Of a DNA stretch of 64,000 nucleotides, positions 55,842-64,000 are shown piece after piece. Source of the DNA: CAVWDI01 sp963753725 (lineage in GTDB: Bacteria > Chloroflexota > Anaerolineae > Anaerolineales > UBA4823); assembly GCA_963753725.1 (NCBI GenBank), contig CAVWDI010000001.1:496001-560000 (forward strand). Direction: 5' to 3'. Position numbers and translations under genes: made by a program. Positions within the stretch are counted from its first letter, which is position 1; every line of letters starts with the position of its first letter. The notes under the pieces are model-generated. The model had not been told where the DNA came from, did not search any database, and was given only the letters and a program-made list of their open reading frames with translations.

Positions 55842-57108
55842 ATATCCGATTTTCTGAGTGCATGAAACGCGATATGTTGTTTAAAGATTGTTCAACGCGC
55901 TGAGTTGGATTTATGCTGAACACCTGAATCCCACTCTGTCTGAGGCTGTTTAGCAGCTGTTTGCGCTCAATTTGCGCCAGCCTGATCCCTAATAATCCTG
56001 CTTCTGTCCTCTCGAGCGTTTCTCTTTCAAATTCGATCATGTCTGGACTGATACACAGAACTTGGTACCCGCGTGCCCTTGTTGATAACAGAAATTGAAA
56101 ATCTTCATTTTGGAGAGGACTAATTAGCACAATTTGTGATCGTGGTGGAAAAATTCGAGTGGGTAAATTCTCTAATTTCTCAAAGACCAAACTCTCACCA
56201 GGTCTCGCCCCCGCCAATGCATGAAGAATTTTTTCTCGTTGACGTTTTCCAGAACCAAGATATGTCCAGTCTAAAAAACCGCCATATATCAACATACCCA
56301 CCCGGTTCCCAGCCCGAAGCAGAGAATGTGAAACAGCCGAAGTTATTTCAACTAGATGCTCAAATAGGGATCTCCCCTGCGTAATGATGTTACTTCTCAT
56401 TCTGGCATCCAAAATCAACCAGATATCAGCTACTTTTTCTTGCTGGAATACATTGCTGAATAAAGCTTCAGGAAAACGAGCGCTTACTCTCCAATTAATT
56501 TGACGAAGCGCATCACCTTGAGTGTAATCACGAACACTAAAAAACTCTACTCCTCGACCTCCAAATCGCGAGGGGACATTCCCAGCATAAATTTTCGTGA
56601 TCTTGGGATGTATTGCGAAGCGTTTTAACAGAGGCGCACTTGGTAGTACAACAATCTCATCCCTTGAATTGAAAAAATGTCTTTGTGGGAATAATCCAAA
56701 CGAATCACTTGTGCATACCCATATACCCTCAAACTTGTAGATACCCCGGGTCCCCTGGAGTTTGTAGGAAAATCCGATTTTTTCATCCCTTGGAATATCT
56801 ATCACATGTCCAGAATATCCACCTGCCAAGTTTAGTGGATGCGGCACATCATCTTCAATAAATATTTCCTCCTGTAGTCCCCCTTCATTGATTACCGAAA
56901 GAGTGACATTAATAAAATCACCTTGGTTTACCCGGACTGGTCTAATAATACGATCAACAATTAATTTAAGCTCATTTGGTTTAAAAAATAGTGCAAACCC
57001 TAAGTAAACAACTAAAGGTATAGCCAGCATAATAAGACTTCCGTTGAGGGTAGCCATACCTAAAAATAATAAAATAAAAATAAAAACACTGATCAAAAAT
57101 AATCGCAT
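55834..57108 (-). CDS. DUF58 domain protein
   Basis: Two N-terminal membrane helices precede a beta-rich region and the DUF58 block RGVEFFSVRDYTQGDALRQINWRVSARF, followed by a vWA-like region (VADIWLILDARM). DUF58 proteins go with MoxR ATPases in many bacteria and seem to support protein-complex assembly or stress tolerance. It begins 6 bases after moxR. Confidence 0.92.
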   Translation of the reverse strand: MRLFLISVFIFILLFLGMATLNGSLIMLAIPLVVYLGFALFFKPNELKLIVDRIIRPVRVNQGDFINVTLSVINEGGLQEEIFIEDDVPHPLNLAGGYSGHVIDIPRDEKIGFSYKLQGTRGIYKFEGIWVCTSDSFGLFPQRHFFNSRDEIVVLPSAPLLKRFAIHPKITKIYAGNVPSRFGGRGVEFFSVRDYTQGDALRQINWRVSARFPEALFSNVFQQEKVADIWLILDARMRSNIITQGRSLFEHLVEITSAVSHSLLRAGNRVGMLIYGGFLDWTYLGSGKRQREKILHALAGARPGESLVFEKLENLPTRIFPPRSQIVLISPLQNEDFQFLLSTRARGYQVLCISPDMIEFERETLERTEAGLLGIRLAQIERKQLLNSLRQSGIQVFSINPTQRVEQSLNNISRFMHSENRIFE

Positions 57109-57114
57109 TTTCGG

Positions 57115-58074
57115 TTAAGAATAATCGAAAATTGGAACGGGGATTGAATTGATTAATTGCTGCAGGATATCTTCCTCAGCCCTATATTTCATCCAAAATT
57201 CGGGCTGCAGTATCAAACGATGTGTCAATGCAGGTAATATGATTTGTTTAATATCATCCGGGATCACAAATTCTCTACCTTCAATAGCAGCAAAGGCTCT
57301 CGAAATTTTTAATAAAGCTAATGAACCACGCGGGCTTGCTCCCACCAGGATTCTTTTATCTTCACGGGTCGCACCCACAATATGCACGATATATCGCTCA
57401 ATATCCGGCTCCACATGGACTTTCTCTATACTCTGCCGCATTTGAAGGAAGGTATCAGCATCAATGACCGGGCTAATTAGCACCTCATCATATCCTCTCT
57501 CTCTGCGATTACGAAGGATCTCCTGCTCCTGATCAACATCCGGATATCCTACGTCAAGCTTTACAAGAAATCGATCTAACTGCGCTTCTGGTAACGGGAA
57601 CGTTCCCTCATATTCTATTGGATTTTGAGTTGCGATAACAATGAATGGTTGATCAAGCTGCAAGGTCTCGCCTTCCAGGGTAACCTGGAATTCTTGCATG
57701 GCTTCAAGCAAAGCAGATTGTGTCTTTGGAGAAGCCCGGTTGATCTCATCCGCAAGGATAATATTTGAAAAGATAGGACCTTTTCTCAGATCAAAGCGGT
57801 TTTGAGCGCGATTGTAAATATAGCTGCCGGTGATATCACCCGGCAGCAAATCAGGAGTAAATTGAATTCGCTTAAAATCCAGACCAAGTGCTGTAGAGAT
57901 GCTCTTGCTTAGAATTGTTTTTCCAAGTCCTGGAAAATCTTCTAATAATATATGACCACCAGCAAGACACGCGGCCAAGATTTGTTTGATTAAATAAGAT
58001 TTTCCCACAATAGCGCGTTCAACTTCAGCAATCACCTTATTTGTAGTAATGGAAACGTCCTGAAAACTCTTCAT
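57115..58074 (-). CDS. MoxR-family AAA+ ATPase
   Basis: The Walker A is LLEDFPGLGKTILSKSI, Walker B NIILADEINRASPKTQSALLEAM, and sensor 1 IATQNPIEYEGTFPLPEAQLDRF. MoxR ATPases act as chaperones for the partner vWA/DUF58 proteins. The ATG at 58074 has GAGG about 8-9 bases upstream and is preferred over a TTG at 58077. Complete at about 319 residues. Confidence 0.95.
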   Translation of the reverse strand: MKSFQDVSITTNKVIAEVERAIVGKSYLIKQILAACLAGGHILLEDFPGLGKTILSKSISTALGLDFKRIQFTPDLLPGDITGSYIYNRAQNRFDLRKGPIFSNIILADEINRASPKTQSALLEAMQEFQVTLEGETLQLDQPFIVIATQNPIEYEGTFPLPEAQLDRFLVKLDVGYPDVDQEQEILRNRRERGYDEVLISPVIDADTFLQMRQSIEKVHVEPDIERYIVHIVGATREDKRILVGASPRGSLALLKISRAFAAIEGREFVIPDDIKQIILPALTHRLILQPEFWMKYRAEEDILQQLINSIPVPIFDYS

Positions 58075-58090
58075 CAATATGTCCTCACTT

Positions 58091-58679
58091 CTAGAAGTTT
58101 GACTCTAAAAATTCAACGATTTCATATAAATCAATTTTTAACGGAGTTGGCTTACCGGCAGTTTTAGATCGAGAAATTAAAATCCGCATAATGGCGAAAA
58201 GAAGGTACTTCACTCCCAGCCAAAAGAAATGATTTGATATTTGGAGGCAGATCAATTGCCCCATTGAGCAGCATGTTTTGCGCTTCTTCTTTGCTTATCC
58301 GTTCGCGGTGAGCTAATAACTCCATTGTGAAATCAGTCAATTCGTTCGCCAGCAGCCAAAGTGAATATTCGCCGTTTCCCGCCCTGTTAATCACATTCGA
58401 CCACGTACTTGCACGACTGATTGGAAACGAAGGCTTCTTTTGCTGCTCTACTCTCCGTTCATACCCAAAATGCAGGCTTTTAAATGCAATAATAAGCAGC
58501 ACAAGTAATAATATTCCCCACCATAAGACCTGCGGAAGTGCGCCAACAAACACCCAAATAATTTGCAGGACATATAAAATCGGCACAAATAGATATTGAG
58601 CCAAAAAACCACTGATCACATATGCCAGGATTGCCGTTAGCAATACGATACCAACAACCAGAAATACTCGTTTCTTCAT
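58091..58679 (-). CDS. Membrane protein of MoxR/DUF58 cluster, frameshifted C terminus
   Basis: Two N-terminal membrane helices (about 5-27 and 35-65) precede a soluble part with NVINRAGNGEYSLWLLANELTDF. The ordinary frame ends at 58164, but an extra A in the run at 58197-58200 hides a longer end; with one base fewer the frame reads FAIMRILISRSKTAGKPTPL and IDLYEIVEFLESNF to a TAG at 58091 (about 195 residues). No family is recognised. It overlaps the DUF4129 gene by four bases (ATGA). Confidence 0.72.
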
Positions 58680-59536
58680 TGTTTTCTTTCACCCGCCAAC
58701 TCAATTTCACTCAAACAAACCAGCGCTTCATTTTGCTGCCCTTCATCAGGTTCGAGTGTTCCGTACCGAACCATTTCAAATAACCGCGTAAGCTGAGTAA
58801 CCGGTTTTTCTGAAAAACCCAGATCAATCAGGCGGTGTTCGAATTCTCTGGGTGTCATACCTATTTTACGTTTGATTCCACGTTGATTTTGTAAAATTTG
58901 ATTCATTTCAAAATAGCATTTTGTGATAACTTCCCGAAATTCAATTCCCATCTTCAATTCTTCAATGGTTTCATTGGCTGTCCTGGAAATCAGTTCATTC
59001 ATTTCCTGAAGACTATGATCTGTTCTCCTTCTCCTCCAGATAAAAATGAAGAGCGCTCCGATGAGAATAAAACTGAACAAGAAAGCAATCCAGCCAGGTA
59101 AACTTTTTACTGCCGCTTGTGAACTATTGAAATCTATTTCAGTCAAAGATTTCGCTGCATTTTGGGCAAATTCGAAATCAAAATTATTTAGTTTTAATCG
59201 ACGCCTTAAGAGGATAAATGCGACTAACCATAACAAAATTTGAATAAGGATTGCCAGGGGATGGTTTCTTCTTTCGTGTTTGATATGGGTTCTTGTGGGA
59301 CGAAAAAAATACAAAGCGAGGAGAAAAATAGCGATAATTATTAAGAGGATAAATATTGAATTCCAGACATTACCAGATGCATAAAACAATGCGCGTAATT
59401 CATAGAGCGTTGATGGATCAAAAAGAGTTCCAGGTTTTAGCGTTAAATTCGAAATACCTGAAACCATTGGAAATAAAGCGACAACAGAAACAGCGACCAG
59501 AATTACAGGTAAGTAGACCTTTATCCTATCCAACAT
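58676..59536 (-). CDS. DUF4129-type membrane protein
   Basis: Membrane helices at about 10-30, 55-80, 95-115 and 155-175 precede a soluble C-terminal domain with the DUF4129 pattern ECYFEMNQILQNQRG-like (TKCYFEMNQIL), MTPREFEHRLIDLG and TRLFEMVRYG. DUF4129 proteins recur next to MoxR/DUF58. It heads the minus-strand block. The 340 bases upstream contain no gene. Confidence 0.85.
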   Translation of the reverse strand: MLDRIKVYLPVILVAVSVVALFPMVSGISNLTLKPGTLFDPSTLYELRALFYASGNVWNSIFILLIIIAIFLLALYFFRPTRTHIKHERRNHPLAILIQILLWLVAFILLRRRLKLNNFDFEFAQNAAKSLTEIDFNSSQAAVKSLPGWIAFLFSFILIGALFIFIWRRRRTDHSLQEMNELISRTANETIEELKMGIEFREVITKCYFEMNQILQNQRGIKRKIGMTPREFEHRLIDLGFSEKPVTQLTRLFEMVRYGTLEPDEGQQNEALVCLSEIELAGERKQ

Positions 59537-59875
59537 TTTGTCTATTAAGTTTTACTAAATTGCGAATAGATTGGATTAATCTAATTGTTCTTTTTCTGTA
59601 TTTTCGTTCGATTCTTTCGTTTTATGGGCTGTGGACTTTTTGCCATATTTTGCATATAAAATATGCATAGGCGCTGAGAAATTTTATACCTTTTCGAAAA
59701 TGTTTAGATTAATCTCAATTAAAACTTACCTCGCAAAAGTATTTGATATATAATAACAGTTGTTGCCGTCTTATTAAGTAAATCTAAAGACAGTACAAAA
59801 GGAAGATAGACATCAGAAAATTTAGCCATTAGTCAAACCAATACCCATTCTTACCAAAATCAAGGAGGTAGAAAG
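59537..59875. other. Divergent intergenic region, no gene seen
   Basis: AT-rich stretch between the DUF4129 gene and the lipoprotein pair. A TATAAT-containing segment near 59748-59754 may be part of the plus-strand promoter, and AAGGAGGT lies just before the first lipoprotein ATG. No other structure was seen. Confidence 0.5.
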
Positions 59876-61007
59876 ATGAGTACTCAAACCCGCAACCCGA
59901 TTGCCCGCCGAGTTAGACCTATTGTTTTTGTTGGGATCCTGCTCATATCACTGATAAGCTGCACCTTAACCCCATCCTCATCATCATCTGACGTTTCACT
60001 GCAGCAGACTCAGATGGAATTGAGTATTCAGCAGACCTTGATGGCTCAACAAGCAGCACAGGATGCAGAAAACCAACAACAAGAACAAGCCCAACAGGAA
60101 GACCTCGCAATCCAGGCAACACAGACGCAGGTCGCGCTGGACAACCTTGCAGCCCAACAATCAATTCAAGCAACTGAGACTTCTATCGCTGCGACATTGA
60201 CCGCTCAACAAGAGCAGCCTCAAGTCGAACAACCTCAAGCAGAACAACCTCAAGAAGAACAAACCACATCCGAAGAACCTTCAACAGAGCCTATCGGCGA
60301 CCTCGACAGCATGATGGACAACGCCAAAATTCTGTTGTACGAGGACATGGTGAATAGACCGGCAACACGCAGGTATGTCAAAGATGCTTTAGACAATATG
60401 GGTTTAGATTATAAAGATGACGGCAGCGCTAAGGGATGGTTGAAATCGGACATGCTTTCTTCAACCTGGGACCTGGTCATTCTCGCTCTCGAAGTCAGAT
60501 CCAACGTTTCAGGCGAATATTTCACATATGTCAACCAGGCATTGGATGCTGGTTCAGCGGTTATCCTTGAAATCTGGTACATGGACCGCATATCCAGAGG
60601 AGAAATCTCCAAGACATTGTCTCGCTGCGGTGTTGAATTCGAAGCCAATTATGTCAACAAGACGGGCACCGTGAACGATTACATCAATTGGCCTCTTCAG
60701 GGAAAAAGCGACCATCCCAATCTTTAATGATCCCAATTCAAATATTCGTTTTACAAATGTCGCCGTCTATTGGTTTGGTGATCTAGGGGATTTCATGAAG
60801 GTTTCTGGCAAGAAAGACGATGCTGAACTCCTAATGGGTACAATCGCCACAGAAAAGAATACTCATGGAACCCTGGCTGCGTGTAACGGGGGTAAATTTA
60901 TCATCCAAACACACAGTTCTCATGACTTCGCGATGGAGGAGATCGTTCCATTGTGGGAAAATATGATCACATATGCCTTGAAAAGCTTCTTCATATCTTC
61001 TCAATAA
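59876..61007 (+). CDS. Lipoprotein of unknown function, frameshifted (paralog 1)
   Basis: A signal peptide with lipobox LISC (ILLISLISCTLTP) puts it on the cell surface as a lipoprotein. A Gln/Glu-rich, coiled-coil-like region with repeats of EQPQxEQPQ (about 45-140) follows. The C-terminal domain (about 145-375) begins with KILLYEDMVNRPATRRYV and has alternating beta strands that look like a Rossmann or class I glutamine amidotransferase-like fold. An extra A at 60719-60720 breaks SDHPIFNDPNSNI; repaired, it ends at 61007. The next gene is a paralog. No known family is recognised. Confidence 0.7.
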
Positions 61008-61028
61008 TGACCTGATTTTATTAAAGAT

Positions 61029-62120
61029 ATGTTCAATTTCTCAATCGCAATAAACCCCAGTAAATTAGTACAACTTGGCGTTAAAGTTGGCTTCCTTCTG
61101 ATATTAATCTTGCTGATATCCGGATGCGGGATTTTATCTACCAGCGATCCTTCATCAAAGGAAACGCAAATAGCCTTGAGGATTTAACAAACTGTGCTCG
61201 CAAGACAGGCAGAAATGGTTGCATCACAGCCAACTTTAGCCCCAGTAGAAACCTTGGAAATACAAGAGCCCCCCACGGAGGTAATTTCAGTAGAGACCCA
61301 ACCTGAACAAATTGAAGAACCTACTCCCACGGAAGAGGTTCAAGTTGAAATCATTCCAACTGAAGGAGTTACTGAAACCGAACCTCCCCCACCAGAACCA
61401 ACAGTGGATGTAGATACGATGTATGAAAATGCCAATATCCTTTTATACGAGGACATCCATCACGATCCGGGAGTATTGCGATACTACCGCGAAACATTGG
61501 ACAGGATGGGAGTAAATTATCATGATGTAGGCAGCGCGAAAGGTAACCTGAAAACGGAGCTTGTTTCCGGAGCTCCTAATGGAAAACCCTGGGATCTGGT
61601 GATCATTGCATCTGAACACCATGGAAAAAGTGTACCCGGTGAATTCTTCACTTACGCAATGGATGCCCTGGAGGAGGGATCTTCAGTAATTATGGAAGTA
61701 TGGTTTATCGACAAAACCTATAAAAGCTCTTCCAATGCGTTGTTGGCAAAATGCGGCGTTCAATATGATAAAAACTGGATACGAATTCCTCCACAGGGAA
61801 TGGTTTTGTACCCATTAGATTCCGCTCATCCCGTTTTGCAGGAACCCAACAGCGGTCTGAAATTCACCGATACTACCAGTTACTGGGCAAACGAATTTGA
61901 TGTAGGTGATTTGATGAAAATAGCTCCAAACAGCGATGCCGCGTTGCTCCTGGGCACAAAAGCGACCGATACGAACGCCTTTGGAACTGTTACAATTTGT
62001 GTTGATGGACGTCTAACACTGCAAACGTTCACCTCACACAATTTCACGATAAATGAATTCACTCCATTGTTAGAGAATTACATTCACAACGCGCTAAAAG
62101 CGAAATTCATAACACAATAA
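61029..62120 (+). CDS. Lipoprotein of unknown function with an in-frame TAA (paralog 2)
   Basis: This paralog begins with a signal peptide and lipobox LISGCGIL at ATG 61029. A TAA at 61185-61187 interrupts the frame; the region before it (TQIALRI) and after it (QTVLARQAEM) aligns with TQMELSIQQTLMAQQ of paralog 1, so the TAA stands where paralog 1 has Gln. The C-terminal domain NILLYEDIHHDPGVLRYYRE aligns with that of paralog 1 over its length, through FTSHNFTINEFTPLLENYI. A Pro/Glu/Thr-rich linker replaces the Gln repeats. Pseudogene, sequence error or readthrough are all possible. Confidence 0.65.
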
Positions 62121-62189
62121 TCCTGCAAATTTATTTCTACAATTCGCTCCAATTTAATCCTAAGATTGGAGCGAATTTATTTAATTTAC

Positions 62190-62218
62190 TTGAGAATATA
62201 ATAAATCTATGCTAGAAT
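62190..62218 (+). promoter_or_regulatory. Promoter of the his operon, probably leaderless for hisL
   Basis: TTGAGA (62190-62195), a 17-base spacer and TAGAAT (62213-62218). The hisL ATG follows seven bases later at 62226, so transcription would start at or next to it. Confidence 0.65.
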
Positions 62219-62225
62219 ACTGCCC

Positions 62226-62315
62226 ATGAAATTGACCAGTCCACTTTCACATCATAATCATATCCATTTTCATCATACCGGTAAACACACCGGCTTGGGC
62301 TGCGTTAAAGTGTGA
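62226..62315 (+). CDS. hisL: Histidine-rich leader peptide of the his operon
   Basis: A 29-codon frame reads MKLTSPLSHHNHIHFHHTGK and then HTGLGCVKV; seven of residues 9-21 are His, in a cluster HHNHIHFHH-x4-H. This is the hallmark of ribosome-mediated attenuation: when charged tRNA-His is scarce the ribosome stalls and an antiterminator can form. The peptide lies between a predicted promoter and a terminator hairpin ahead of hisG. There is no SD site, consistent with a leaderless start. It is too short for usual ORF callers. Confidence 0.85.
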   Translation: MKLTSPLSHHNHIHFHHTGKHTGLGCVKV

Positions 62316-62351
62316 AATAAGATCAAAATCAATTTGATAGTGAAATCATAC

Positions 62352-62379
62352 AACGCTCCCTTCCCGGGAGCGTTTTTTT
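62352..62379 (+). terminator. Attenuator hairpin before hisG
   Basis: AACGCTCCC (62352-62360) pairs with GGGAGCGTT (62366-62374), followed by a run of T. It is a factor-independent terminator 37 bases downstream of the hisL stop, and 84 bases upstream of hisG. TTTCACA in the hisL 5-prime part is complementary to TGTGAAA around the hisL stop, one of the possible alternative pairings. Confidence 0.85.
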
Positions 62380-62462
62380 GTCAAAAATATTTATAGTGAT
62401 AGAGTATTCACAAAGGTCCCTGCCAAATTATAAAAACTGAATTTTAGTCCTTGGAGGAATTG

Positions 62463-63470
62463 ATGTCACAAGATCGTTCAGAAGTAAGAATCGCATTACC
62501 GAGTAAAGGCCGCCTGTCAGAAGATTCGCTTTCATTATTATCAAATGCTGGGCTTCCAGTCTACAAACCCAATCCGCGGCAATACCGGGCAGCGATACCT
62601 AATCTAAAGAATTTAACCGTTCTCTTCCAAAGAGTGGGAGACATCGTTACCAGTGTGCGTGATGGCAGCATTGATTTTGGTATCACAGGCTGGGATATAT
62701 TTGCAGAAAAAGAGCAGAACAATGGGGATTTAATCGTCATCCTGATTGAATTGGGTTTTGGATACTGCACTTTAAATGTTATCGTCCCTGAAATATGGAC
62801 TTCGGTCAATTCAATGTCAGATTTAATCAAATGGCAGGAATCAATACAGCGGCCAATTAGAGTCGCAACGAAATTCCCATACCTGACAGAATCATTCTTT
62901 AAAGGAGCAGGTGTGAATGAGTTAAGCATGATTACCGCAGAAGGTACACTCGAAATTGCGCCTACGATTGGTTACGCGGATGTAATTGTTGATTTAATCT
63001 CCTCCGGCACAACACTCAGAGATAATCGGCTGAAGGTTCTAAATGATGGTTTGATCTTAAACTCACAGGCCTGCCTAATAGCAAATCGCGATGCTCTGAA
63101 GACCAAACCCGAAGTCTTAAAAATTGCAAAACAATTGCTTGAATTCATCGTTGCCCATCTTCGTGCTACAGAAAACGTGTCCATATTTGCAAACATCAGA
63201 GGAGAATCGCCAGATTCGATTGCAAAACAAATGTTTTCAAAATCGGTAATCGGAGGTCTTCAAGGACCAACCATATCTCAGGTAATCAACCAGGAAAGTA
63301 AAAATTGGTACGCTGTTCACCTCATCATCCGAAAAGACCAATTACCCCAGGCCATTCAGGAGATCCGTGAAGTTGGCGGCAGCGGGGTTGTAGTTACGCC
63401 GGTTACTTACATTTTCGAAGAAGAACCAATGGCTTACAAAGCGATGCTGGAGGCATTAGAGGACAAATGA
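62463..63470 (+). CDS. hisG: ATP phosphoribosyltransferase, long form
   Basis: HisG starts histidine synthesis by joining ATP and PRPP. The N terminus IALPSKGRLSEDSLSLL, the catalytic GITGWDIFAE region and DVIVDLISSGTTLRDNRL (PRPP site) are present; the C-terminal about 80 residues (NWYAVHLIIRKDQLPQAIQEIR, GSGVVVTPVTYIF) form the ACT-like regulatory domain of the long, histidine-feedback-inhibited form. The ATG at 62463 is preferred over an upstream start because GGAGG lies about 6 bases before it. hisD overlaps by four bases. Confidence 0.96.
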   Translation: MSQDRSEVRIALPSKGRLSEDSLSLLSNAGLPVYKPNPRQYRAAIPNLKNLTVLFQRVGDIVTSVRDGSIDFGITGWDIFAEKEQNNGDLIVILIELGFGYCTLNVIVPEIWTSVNSMSDLIKWQESIQRPIRVATKFPYLTESFFKGAGVNELSMITAEGTLEIAPTIGYADVIVDLISSGTTLRDNRLKVLNDGLILNSQACLIANRDALKTKPEVLKIAKQLLEFIVAHLRATENVSIFANIRGESPDSIAKQMFSKSVIGGLQGPTISQVINQESKNWYAVHLIIRKDQLPQAIQEIREVGGSGVVVTPVTYIFEEEPMAYKAMLEALEDK

Positions 63471-64000
63471 TAAAAATATATGACGTTGAGACTGCAAAAA
63501 AAACAATTCTTCGCCGCGATTTACAACACCTTCTTGACTACCCGGAAAACCTGGTAAAAAGCACAGAAAAACTCTTTGGTCCTGGTTTTACACCCAATAA
63601 AGCCGTAGAAAAAATTCTCGCATCGGTTAGAACTGGTGGAGACAATGCGATCCGGGAATGGTCAGCGTTGTTGGATATGACCAGTCTTAATGATCTAAAA
63701 ATTCCCGAGTCCCAATTAGAGGAATCATATCAATCCATCCCTGATTCTCTGATGCGAGCAATGAAAGTTTCGGTGGATCGAATTCGAGCCTTTCATGAAT
63801 TGCAGCCACTGCCCAATTGGGAGACTCACACGCTTGGGGGCAAGCTTGGTCAAAGAGTTACTCCCATAAAACGGGTTGGTGTTTATGTACCGGGAGGCAC
63901 AGCCCCATTGCCATCCTCATTACTTATGACGGTGATTCCAGCTCAGGTCGCCGGGGTAGAACAAATCGTGGTGTGCACACCCCCTAATCCGCATGTGTCG
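63467..64000 (+). CDS. hisD: Histidinol dehydrogenase, partial (cut by window end)
   Basis: The ATG overlaps the hisG stop (ATGA). The frame is open to the window end with IYDVETAKKTILRRDLQHLL and the HisD signature KRVGVYVPGGTAPLPSSLLM, then QIVVCTPPNPHV. HisD catalyses the last two oxidations of histidine synthesis. Only about 178 codons are present; the zinc-site residues lie beyond the window. Confidence 0.95.
   Translation, partial: MIKIYDVETAKKTILRRDLQHLLDYPENLVKSTEKLFGPGFTPNKAVEKILASVRTGGDNAIREWSALLDMTSLNDLKIPESQLEESYQSIPDSLMRAMKVSVDRIRAFHELQPLPNWETHTLGGKLGQRVTPIKRVGVYVPGGTAPLPSSLLMTVIPAQVAGVEQIVVCTPPNPHVS

Noticed and set aside
1..64000. CRISPR arrays, IS elements, prophage or integrase genes
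   Set aside because: No regularly spaced repeats, transposase or integrase motifs, or attachment-site duplications were seen.

Overview
The window is a dense, moderately AT-rich bacterial chromosome segment that looks like a Chloroflexota (Anaerolineae-type) bacterium. The pointers are protein families and gene neighbourhoods: a DHH-CBS-tRNA nucleotidyltransferase fusion, a TrpB2-type tryptophan synthase beta under a T-box, a type 2 IPP isomerase next to a polyprenyl synthase, a MoxR/DUF58/DUF4129 cluster, and pilin-free, metabolism-rich housekeeping operons. The lineage is an inference from content; no 16S gene is present. No phage, insertion sequence or CRISPR was seen.

Layout. 1-2.3 kb: pyruvate dehydrogenase E1-beta and E2. 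2.4-5.3 kb: an unknown protein, a site-2 protease with CBS domains and an octopine-dehydrogenase-family protein. 5.3-7.3 kb: trpB2 behind a T-box leader. 7.3-16.5 kb, minus strand: folate and thymidylate genes (dfrA, thyA), then ribF-truB-nrnA-rbfA-infB-ylxR-nusA. 16.7-20.8 kb: GNAT, the DHH-CBS-CCA fusion and a LOG-family protein. 20.9-24.7 kb: a HEAT-like DNA-alkylation-repair protein, rpsO and pnp. 24.8-30 kb: pckA, trxB, mdh and a mitochondrial-type citrate synthase. 30-33.8 kb: LysM protein, polyprenyl diphosphate synthase, IPP isomerase and acyl carrier protein. 33.9-39.5 kb: sucCD, glnS, tRNA-Gln(CUG) and gltX. 39.5-45.4 kb: rod-shape operon mreB-mreC-mreD-mrdA-rodA running into gltX. 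45.9-54.6 kb, minus strand: iscX-nuoB-nuoCD-nuoI-mrp-ricT and korAB. 54.7-55.3 kb, divergent: a SufR-like regulator. 55.3-59.5 kb: MoxR/DUF58/DUF4129 cluster. 59.9-62.1 kb: two tandem unknown lipoproteins. 62.2-64 kb: start of a his operon (hisL leader peptide, attenuator, hisG, hisD cut by the window end).

Function. pdh, citrate synthase, mdh, sucCD, KorAB and PckA give most of a TCA cycle with a ferredoxin-linked 2-oxoacid step. The most interesting regulatory areas are the divergent iscX-nuo / sufR-like intergenic region, where both promoters appear to drive leaderless mRNAs and flank a perfect palindrome, and the his leader, which encodes a histidine-rich peptide followed by a terminator.

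Quality warning. Seventeen frameshifts were identified by reading across frames. Fifteen are single-base insertions and most lengthen a short homopolymer; they hit indispensable genes (infB twice, rpsO, gltX twice, cca twice). Assembly or base-calling error is the simplest explanation, so these genes are annotated full length with the break noted.
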